NCBI GenBank assembly: GCA_946807835.1
Contig: OX327690.1
Location: 16,526,501-16,590,500 of the forward strand
From: Ailanthus altissimus
Taxonomy: Eukaryota > Streptophyta > Magnoliopsida > Sapindales > Simaroubaceae
Direction of reading: 5' to 3'
DNA: 64,000 nucleotides
Below the pieces are notes generated by a model, which saw nothing but the letters and a program-made list of their open reading frames with translations, was not told the origin of the DNA and made no database searches. This document shows, piece by piece, positions 56,200 to 64,000 of the stretch. The stretch's first letter is position 1. Every line of letters begins with the position of its first letter. Made by a program: the position numbers and the translations under genes.

Positions 56200-56550
56200 A
56201 AATTTCAGTCACGTTAACTGTTATAATTTCAATTTTAATTACAATAAATGTTATAATTTCAATTTCAATTTAAATTACATTAATTTCAATAATTTTAATT
56301 CTAATTTTAATTTCAATTGCGTTAAATGTTATAATTTCAATTCTAATTTGAAATTTAATTAATTTAAATGTTATAATTTTAGTTCTTATTTAAATTTTAA
56401 TTACGCTAATTGTTATAATTTCAATTTTAATTTCGATTTCAATTATATTAAATATCATAATTTCAAATTCAATTACATAAAATATTAAATGCTATAATTC
56501 CAATTTCAATTATGTTAAGTACTATAATTCCAATTTCAATTACATTAAAT
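56200..56550 (-). repeat. Minisatellite A array, reverse orientation (second)
   Basis: A-unit copies in the same orientation as 51705-52340 (GTTAAATGTTATAATTTCAA), directly after the B arrays. Confidence 0.85.
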
Positions 56551-56905
56551 GGAGCGGTGGCAGTGTATTTATATATTACTAAGTAATTAAGATTATTTAT
56601 TTATACAAATATTCAATTATTTATAAGTAGGAATATACTCACACTTCAGTTGGGGAAAAATGTAAATATTAGGAATATTGTCTAAAGAAGTGGGAACATA
56701 TGTCAAACGGTCATTGCACACCCACAACTTAATACATAATCAGTAAAAGTGGAGAAATAAAATCTTGACACGGGTATTGCAACTCCAAACTTAAGGAATC
56801 CCAACAATAATGTATAATATCTTTACCTTCACATATTCTAACAACAAAAGGTGGGGATATGCTTACACGAGAGTTGATGATAGGTGCAAATTATTACACG
56901 GTAAA
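56551..56905. other. Non-repeat segment between A arrays (second)
   Basis: No gene seen. It contains AAAAGGTGGGGATATGCTTA near 56846, resembling AAAAGTGGGGATATGGACAC near 54045. This may mark a related core or end sequence. Confidence 0.4.
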
Positions 56906-58692
56906 ATGTAATGTAATTGGAATTGAAATTATGAAATTTAATATTTAGAATTATAATATTTAAATTAATTGAATTTAAAATTATAACATTTAATATAATT
57001 GATGTTAAATTTAGATTTACAATTTGAATCATTTAACATATTTAAAATTAAAATTATAATATTTAACAAAATTGAATTTGAAATTATAACATTTTATGTA
57101 ACTGAAATTGGAATCATAACATTTAATATAATTGAATTTGAATTTGAAATATGAAACGAAATTATAACATTTAACATAATTGAAATTAAAATTAGAATAA
57201 TAACATTTAACATAACTGAAATCGAAATTGGAATTAGAATTATAACATTTGACGTATTTGAAATTGAAATTAAAAATATAATGTTTAATGTAATTTAAAT
57301 TGAAATTAGAATTGGAATTATAATATTTAACGTAATTAAAATTGGATTTCAAATTTTAATATTTAACGTAATTGAAATTAGATTTAAAATTAGAATTGAA
57401 ACTATAATATTTAACATAATTGAAGTCGAAATTATAATATTTAATGTAATTTAAATTAAAATTTGAATTGAAATTAGAATTATAATATTTACAGTAATTG
57501 AAATTACAATTAAAATTAGATTTGAAGTTATAATATTTAATGTAATTGAAACTTAAATTAAAATTGAAATTATAACATTTAACGTGATTAAAATTAAAAT
57601 TATAAAATATAATTAATTTAAATTGAAATTAAAAAATAAAATTATAACATTTAACAAAATTGAAATTTAATTTAATTTTTGAATTAAAATTATAAGATTT
57701 TCCCCTTTTAAAAATTAAAATTGTAATTATAACATTTAACGTATTTAAAATTAAAATTAGAATTGTAATATTTAATTAATTCAAAGTGAAATTATAATTG
57801 AAATTATAATATTTTACATAATTGAAATTGAAATCAGAATTATAATATTTAACATATTTGAAATTTAAATTTAAATTTAAATTATAACATTTAACGTAAT
57901 TGAAATCAAAATTAGAATTAGAATTATAAAATTTAACATAATTGAAATCGAAAATAGAATTAGACTTATAATATTTAACGTAATTGAAATTAAAATTGGA
58001 ATTTGAATTATAACATTTAACATATTTGAAATTGAAACTAAAATTAGAATTATAGCATTTAATATGATTGAAATTAAAATTGAGATTGGAATTATAACAT
58101 TTAACATAGTTAGAATTGAGTTTAAATTTGAAATTAGAATTATGGCATTTAACGTAGTTGAAATTGAAATTGGATTTGGAATAATTATAATATTAAATAT
58201 AATTAAAATTGAAATTAGAATTATAACATTTAACGTAATTAAAATAAAAATTAGAATTGAAATTATAACATTTAACATGATTGAAATTAAAAATGGAAAT
58301 AAAATTTTAATTTTAACTTAATTGAAAATTGAAATTGGAATCTAAATTATAACATTTAATGTAATTAAAATTAAAACTAAAATTAGAATTATAGTATTTA
58401 ATATGATTAAAATCAGAATTAAAATTATAATATTTAATGTAATTATAATTAAAATTAAATTAGAATTAGAAATTAAATTTGGAATAATTATAACATTAAA
58501 CATAATTAAAATTAAAATTAGAATTAGAATTATAATTTTTAATGTAATTGAAATTAAAATTTAGAATCATAATATTTAACCTAATTAAAATTAAAATTGT
58601 AATTAGAATTATAACACTTAATGTAATTAAAATTAAAATTATAATATTTAAAATTATTAAAATTAAAATTCGAATTGAAATTATAATATTCA
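56906..58692 (+). repeat. Minisatellite A array, forward orientation (longest)
   Basis: About 1.8 kb of degenerate tandem A units, as in 53021-53895. All long frames in either strand (for example 57029-57352 and 57877-58278) are low-complexity Ile/Asn/Phe-rich repeats and are not proposed as genes. Confidence 0.9.
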
Positions 58693-59195
58693 CAGATTAG
58701 CTTCAACTCTTTCAACTATACAATTTATTTAACAAATTTAAAACTAATTAAAATTAATATATATAAAATCATACAATTTAAAATTAACATATATAGGATC
58801 ATACAGATAATGATCATATAATTCTCGCAAATACATGTTTTTCTACAATATATTTATTATACATATAATTTATTATTATAAGGATGATTAATTCATTTTA
58901 ATAAGATTAACTTAAAAGTTTTTTAAATAACAAATTTTAATTGTAAATTCAAATTTTAATAAAATTAAACTTACAAATAAAAAGGATCAATTTATTAGTT
59001 ATAAATAAAATTTATTATTATTTAAATTTATAATAAATAAAGGGACTTTTTTGTTAAATGCTATTATTACCAGTCTGGGTTCACTTCTCCAGCGACTGCC
59101 ATTTGTGGTGTGCTGATGTACAGTTAGATGTACTGGAGGCCCTGCCTATTGTGAAACAAAGAGTTAAGAAAAGAGAACTTAATATAGGAGGGAGT
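58693..59195. other. AT-rich upstream flank of CDC123
   Basis: No gene seen. Transition from the minisatellite field to genic DNA; base composition becomes more balanced after ~59070. Confidence 0.5.
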
Positions 59196-59201
59196 CTCAT
59201 C

Positions 59202-59242
59202 TTTATAAATGAGCTAAGGTGAGGCCCAAATACAGATGGGCC
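59202..59242 (+). promoter_or_regulatory. Probable core promoter of CDC123
   Basis: TTTATAAAT (59202-59210) is a TATA-like box. GGCCCA (59223-59228) and TGGGCC (59237-59242) are paired site II-type elements, common in plant promoters of translation and cell-growth genes. They lie about 100 bases before the 5'-UTR donor site. The exact start of transcription is not visible. Confidence 0.5.
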
Positions 59243-59244
59243 TT

Positions 59245-60379
59245 CCAAGGCACGCGATTCAAATCATCTCGTCTTCTTTGCAAAGCTTTTTTTCACAACA
59301 CTCGGAATTCGTGAATTGTAATAATTTCCTCAAAACTGATACAGGTAAATTCTTTCTTTTTCTCCAAAAGAAAAAAAAAAAAAAAATTTTGCCTAACTAT
59401 TTGATTCTCTCTTTATTTATTTTTCTTTTGTCTTTGAAGATTATAGTTTAGTCGCTTTAAGCTATTGAAATCTGTACAAATGTGTACTCCTGCATGCTTA
59501 ATTGGTAAATAAAAACCCGCACACTCTGTTTGTTTTCTGAGAAAACGATGGAAACGTGGTTTTGATTTTGCTTTAGGTCATCTAATTAAGTACACGAGAC
59601 TGGAATAAGATTTTATATTGGCATCCATTTTTCCCCCTCTTTATTCTCTTTATTTTGTCGGTATTTCAAGAATTCAGTAACCCTTATAAAATTTGTTAAT
59701 TCATTATGCTGGCTTTAGTTATATGGAGGTCACATACACGATCAGAGAAATAAGTGAAGGAGAGAGAGGTGAAGGCGAAGGTGGAAGCGAAACCGAGAGA
59801 GGGAAATGAGAGAGAAAAACAAAAATAGAGAGAGAAGAAAACAAGCATGATCTTTTAGTTTTTAAGAGTAGGACTTGAGTTTTAGAGAGAGAAACGAAGT
59901 CTTTAGAGAGAGAAAATCGCGGCGGGTTGTGTATTTGGGAGGTTGAGACTTGCCAAATTCCACAATTTTTACCCTTAGTTGCATTTGAGTGAGTTTTTGG
60001 ACATGCATGCAGTAAATCCGAATTTTGTTTATTAATTCTAAAATGAAAAAAAAAATTCAGATTTTCAGCTTCATCTTTGCTTGGTTCGTAATTGTTTATA
60101 AGGGCTGACTTTTAATTCTTTTGTTTGCTATTTTGTTTAATTGCATGTTGCTTGCCTAAGAACAAGTTATAAACATGGCTGGTGTTTAGGGATTAGGAAT
60201 GTTGCTTTTAATTCTTTTCGAAGGAAGTGAAAAAATGAAGCTATGTTAAAGTGGGCCTTATTTGAGATTAATACTCATTATATATTCTTCTTCTTTTTCT
60301 TGAAAGAACTACTTAATTTGGATACAGTTTCTTAGATCTGACAATTATTATGATTTGTGTTTTGCTTGTTGTATACCAG
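59245..60379 (+). other. CDC123 5'-UTR exon and leader intron
   Basis: The untranslated first exon runs to the donor ACAG|GTAAAT at 59344/59345. The acceptor TTGTATACCAG ends at 60379, so a ~1.03-kb intron would separate the leader from the coding exon. Inside it are GAGA-rich purine tracts (59755-59925) that could mark an alternative start or an intron enhancer. The splice sites are inferred from consensus only. Confidence 0.5.
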
Positions 60380-60432
60380 ATAATAGAGGAACTTCAGACG
60401 TAGGCACTTCTTGTTATCCTTCACTGTTATCG

Positions 60433-61437
60433 ATGAAGGAAGAAGAGGTTAACCAATGCCAGATTCAAGAATGGTACCCTAAATTCAAATCTGTATCCAT
60501 TAGAACCCTGATTCATGAACTTCCCGAGTCTTTTATAGACTACCTTCTTGATGATTCTGGGCCTTTCCTCCTCCCAGTTTCTGTTTCAAATGACGATGCC
60601 CTACCAAACAGAATCCATAATCCTTACGAGGAAGAAGACTATCAGGTATCAGAAGGATCTGGAAATGAGGCAAAACCTTCAGCTCCTCCTTTTCCAGAAC
60701 TAGAACTTAAGATCAAGGAATCTATTGAATCCCTTGGGGGTTCAGTTTTCCCTAAGCTGAATTGGAGTGCACCAAAAGATTCCGCTTGGATTAGCACATC
60801 TGGAACCCTTCGATGCACTTCATTCAGTGAGATTGCACTCTTACTACGGTCATCTGATTCTTTGGTCCATGATTTATGTCATGCATATGATTCATGCAGT
60901 AATAAAACCTTATCAAGACCACCAAGCTTCTTCCTTGCTCTTCGTAAGTGGTATCCATCTTTTCGACCAGATATGGAGTTCCGATGTTTTGTACGTGGTC
61001 AATGCCTAGTTGGAATCTCTCAACGAGAGGTCACAACGTTTTATCCTGCTCTATTTGAGAAGAAAAATTATCTTAAAGTGTTGATCCAAGAATTTTTCGA
61101 TGATAATGTGAGACAGAAATTCGAATCAGAAAATTACACATTTGATGTTTATGTTACGAGGGATGAGCGTGTTAAGGTTTTGGATTTTAATCCTTGGGGT
61201 GCATTTACACTGCCGCTGCTTTTTACCTGGGAGGAATTGGAGCAGAATCCTGAGGAAGGTGGTGATGACATTGACTTCAGAATTGTGGAGAGCCAGTGTG
61301 CTGTTAGGCCAGGTTTGAAGACCGCTGTGCCATATGACTACTTGGATACAAGCCCTGGGAGTGGCTGGGACCAATTTCTTAGGAATGCTGATGAGGAACT
61401 GCGGCGACAGACCCAGTCACCTGAAGCAGGTGCTTGA
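60433..61437 (+). CDS. CDC123: CDC123 (D123 family) eIF2 assembly chaperone
   Basis: The protein has 334 residues, starting MKEEEVNQCQIQEWYPKFKS. An in-frame ATG at 60355 lies before the probable acceptor (60379) and is not favoured. Recognised blocks: FIDYLLDDSGPFLLP (~residues 30-45), an acidic linker with EEEDYQVSEGSG, LNWSAPKDSAWIS (~115), EIALLLRSSDSLVHDL (~140), LRKWYPSFRPDMEFRCFVRG (~180) and DVYVTRDERVKVLDFNPWG (~250). The last contains the Asp of the ATP-grasp metal site. Length and motif order match plant D123 proteins. The family binds eIF2-gamma in the cytosol and promotes assembly of the eIF2 heterotrimer. The coding part is uninterrupted and no defect is seen. Confidence 0.95.
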   Translation: MKEEEVNQCQIQEWYPKFKSVSIRTLIHELPESFIDYLLDDSGPFLLPVSVSNDDALPNRIHNPYEEEDYQVSEGSGNEAKPSAPPFPELELKIKESIESLGGSVFPKLNWSAPKDSAWISTSGTLRCTSFSEIALLLRSSDSLVHDLCHAYDSCSNKTLSRPPSFFLALRKWYPSFRPDMEFRCFVRGQCLVGISQREVTTFYPALFEKKNYLKVLIQEFFDDNVRQKFESENYTFDVYVTRDERVKVLDFNPWGAFTLPLLFTWEELEQNPEEGGDDIDFRIVESQCAVRPGLKTAVPYDYLDTSPGSGWDQFLRNADEELRRQTQSPEAGA

Positions 61438-62112
61438 GGATCTGATTTTTTCTTGTTTTTTCTTGTTTTTTCTTTTTGGGAATTTTGACCTGGATATTGA
61501 GATCTACTGTGTTGTATATTCTCTCTATTGACAAGCTCAATTTCTGATTTATTTTTCATGTTTAATGTATTGCTGCAAACAATAACATGCATCTGCAGAT
61601 TTTACATGGGAGTGGAATGCACAAACATTTGTTTTCTCCTTTTTCTTTTTCTTTGTTTTTGGTCGTTCATGGTAAACTATCTATCTAGATAGTCATTTCC
61701 TAGGACTCTAGGAAACCACCCTGTTTAGGTAATTATACCAACATTGGTGACACTATTCCTTCAGATGATTGGAAAACACTAGTAAGTAGCATTTTCAGAT
61801 GCTAGTTACAATGCAGTATAAATTGTGTTCCTTACATCTTCAAGACTGACAGAATACTTGCTCATGCCACAGAAAATTCTCATTTGAATTGAGATGGTTC
61901 ATTTTTGTTAAATTATCATAGGAATAACTGCGCTTGGCAAAATAAGCTTCTTCTGGTTGCTGTTATCTCATCCTTTCAAGCTTTTCTAGTTCTACTATAA
62001 ATGTTGTTTGAGCCATTTATCTGAAAAACAAAAAAGTTCATGTTATGAGCTATAATGTTTGCTCGACTTTACACCTTGTCTACACTACTTTACTATATGC
62101 AGATTCTGATGT
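61438..62112 (+). other. CDC123 3' UTR and intergenic sequence
   Basis: T-rich sequence follows the stop (TTTTTTCTTG repeated three times near 61446-61474), and AATGTATTG-type near-upstream signals lie at ~61565. No other gene is seen. Confidence 0.5.
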
Positions 62113-62292
62113 ATGAAACCATTTGATAAGTTATCAGAAAATAGGGAGAGCTGCAGGCAAGCCTCAGATTCCACTTTCAAAGATGTTGAAGCTCAAATGG
62201 ACATAGAAGTAGTTTGGCCGAAAGGCCTATCCAAGCACCACGGAGTGAATGCTGTATTGAGTGCTTGTAGCTTAATCACTGTCAACTTATAA
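62113..62292 (+). CDS. Small open frame of unknown nature (59 codons)
   Basis: ATG 62113 to a stop at 62290-62292 encodes a soluble-looking peptide (MKPFDKLSENRESCRQASDS ... WPKGLSKHHGVNAVLSACSL). Its codon use looks more gene-like than the surroundings, and its composition is balanced. I do not recognise a family. It could be an exon fragment, a downstream pseudoexon or chance. Nothing nearby (promoter, splice partner) supports expression. Confidence 0.2.
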   Translation: MKPFDKLSENRESCRQASDSTFKDVEAQMDIEVVWPKGLSKHHGVNAVLSACSLITVNL

Positions 62293-62876
62293 CCAATTGG
62301 AAAAGGCATTCTGAAAACATGCATATGATCGTTAAGAAACCAATGAAAATGATACGTTCAACGAGCCCTTTCCTAAGTCCTTGCTAACCGTGAAGACTTG
62401 CAGACGTTCATTTCAGTTAATTAGGAGCAAATAATTTTACAATATTGCAAATCCAAACACACGACAATTATCCTTCTCTTGTATTCTTGCCCCAAAAACT
62501 ATATTCCTTGAGACGTTGGGAAGTAAAACCAATATGAGTTGCGAGTCCTCAATGCTTATTCACATGCTTTATATGGTCAACAATGGCCAGCTTCCATTGC
62601 CATTTTACATTGTTGGAAAGGAAACACACCGGGCATAAAAATTCAGTTCTAAAAACCAAATTCTACGCCTGGTTCACCAAACCCGGCAAGCCACAAGGTA
62701 CCAAGTGTGTCATTTGAATAACAGAAACATTAATTATAAAAATGTAATACACTTGACAACCAGCCAAAGCCATTCCTTACTCCTCGTGCACTCCAAAACC
62801 ACATAAATGTCATTTAAGATGTTATAAGGAAACAAGAGAGAAAAAAATTAAACTAAAAACCAGAACTTAGACAGTA
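62293..62876 (-). other. DDB1 3' UTR and intergenic sequence
   Basis: It lies downstream of the DDB1 stop codon on the minus strand. The border between the UTR and the space toward CDC123 is not visible. The two genes converge tail to tail. Confidence 0.5.
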
Positions 62877-63940
62877 TCAATGCAACCTCGTAAGTTCTTC
62901 GATTCTCTTACAAAGTTCCTCGACAGAAACACCCGTTGCCTTTGAGATCTCATCCATCCGACTTCTATTGAGATCTAGGAATGATTCAATTAGATCACCG
63001 TCCAGGAAATTCTTGGCATCTACAGTTTTTTTCTCGTTGTTAAATGACCTCCATTGCTCATGACTCAGACCTCCAACACCCTTTATCACCTTCCTCAAGT
63101 TTGACTGGAGCTTCTCTAAGAAGACATACTGCTCATAAGGAAGTGAAGCAATAACCCCAATAACCCCATTAACAGTGCCAAAAATGACAGTTGGAATCTG
63201 GCCCACATCGGAATCTGGCAAGCGCATTACAAGGGAACCATGCCGAAACCGATTGACAAATTCTCCAAGGTGGTATTCACCAACTACCTCAAGACGACCT
63301 CGTTCTTCGTCTGTGGCACCTTCACTATTCTTTCGGACTGTGAAGAGGTTGAAGTTGTTTTCAGCACCAAGATAAATGTCGTCATCAAGAATTTCAACAG
63401 CTGACATCCAATTTGCATTATAGTCACGGGCTCGCTCTTCAATAGCACCTTCCTCGTGCTGAAAGCAAGTGACCGTTATTAGTTGATTAACAAGAAAATA
63501 GAATTACTGTGCAGTAGACACAAAACTCAACAAAGAACTTTGTTGGTCATAATTTCAATGACAATCAAAGTCAACTAGAACATTTATAATTTTGGAAATT
63601 GGCACCACTCAGGAATTATAGGTCAGTGGTATATATTTGAAGGCTAATAGTTTACCTTGTAGATTAACAGGGAAATCGACTTCATCAAATCACCAACGAC
63701 AATGAAATCTCCACGAGTTTGTACATAGAGAGCAAGTATGTGACCGTGATGTCCACATTCAGACTGCAACTCACGGGTACCATCATCCCGGAGCATCCAC
63801 TTGTACAACTGGATTTTTTGATTGATAGCAGCTAGCAGTTTACCATTGAAGGCATTCAAAGAATAAACAGCTCCCTTGGTTTCCTTTTCTACAATAAGTT
63901 GTAACTTTCCATCTTCCACTATGAAAACCAATATCCTACC
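62877..63940 (-). CDS. DDB1: DDB1 (UV-damaged DNA-binding protein 1), last two exons
   Basis: Two exons are in the window. 63940-63656 has 95 codons, opening [20 protein letters not shown] after the acceptor TTGCAG and ending SISLLIYK before the donor GTAAAC. 63458-62877 has 193 codons plus stop, opening [17 protein letters not shown] after GCTTTCAG and ending [11 protein letters not shown]. Both are phase 0, so they splice cleanly. The 288 residues cover the end of the third beta-propeller and the C-terminal helical domain of the CPSF_A/DDB1 family; total length elsewhere is ~1090. Upstream exons lie beyond 64000. DDB1 is the adaptor linking CUL4-RBX1 to DCAF substrate receptors in nucleotide-excision repair and light and hormone signalling. 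The coding sequence looks intact. Confidence 0.96.
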
Positions 63941-64000
63941 CTGCAATTGTTGAATAGAGAGAGGACAAAAATCCAAACAACAAACTGGCAACAGTCACGA

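Noticed and set aside
60355..60432. Upstream in-frame start for CDC123
   Set aside because: The extension overlaps a good splice acceptor at 60379 and is unlike family N-termini, which begin close to MKEEEVNQCQIQ.

Overview
The window is nuclear DNA of a flowering plant, most likely a dicot. It is AT-rich. It has plant LTR retrotransposons with initiator-Met and Asp tRNA primer sites. At its right end are two genes with plant-type architecture: CDC123 with a 5'-UTR intron, and the 3' exons of DDB1. Only these last ~5 kb (about 59.2-64.0 kb) are ordinary genic DNA. The rest is retroelements nested inside one another, plus one large AT-rich repeat field.

Left part. 1-4541 is a decayed minus-strand Copia element (Copia-1, Tnt1-like) cut by the window edge. 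4726-5366 is an intronless, broken copy of S-formylglutathione hydrolase. 7319-27397 is a plus-strand Copia element (Copia-2) split twice. A solo LTR of the Gypsy-1 family (11014-12420) sits in its integrase. An inverted solo LTR (X1, 13903-26052) sits in its RNase H, and X1 is itself split by a whole Copia element (Copia-3, 16165-25945) of X1's own LTR family. Removing the insertions rejoins the Copia-2 reading frame and the X1 LTR.

Middle part. 28584-51690 is a second nest, built on a minus-strand Copia (Copia-4). It holds solo LTR H (29519-30753, TSD ATCAC) and an inverted X-family solo LTR (X2, 31183-50312). X2 holds LTR D, which holds solo LTR F1 (32749-34131, TSD TTGAG). X2 also holds a whole Athila/Tat-like Gypsy element (Gypsy-1, 34596-49045, TSD TACTT). 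Gypsy-1 contains solo LTRs X3 (38507-40988, TSD AAGGG) and F2 (45560-46901, TSD GTGCA). With these removed, gag-pol of Gypsy-1 reads in one frame with a limited number of stops.

The most unusual finding is extra cargo in Gypsy-1 between integrase and the polypurine tract. It carries a near full-length, intronless LOG (cytokinin-activating phosphoribohydrolase) pseudogene with its own TATA-like box. Next to it is an ORF encoding a basic, cysteine-rich protein that resembles plant-virus nucleic-acid-binding proteins. Both lie in the sense direction of the element.

Right part. 51.7-58.7 kb is a field of two AT-rich minisatellites arranged in repeatedly alternating orientation, which gives a fold-back architecture. 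The CDC123 gene follows (promoter ~59.2 kb, 5'-UTR intron, uninterrupted CDS 60433-61437; eIF2 assembly chaperone). Facing it on the minus strand are the last two exons of DDB1 (CUL4 E3 ligase adaptor). All identifications come from reading translated motifs and direct repeats by eye; no database search was run.
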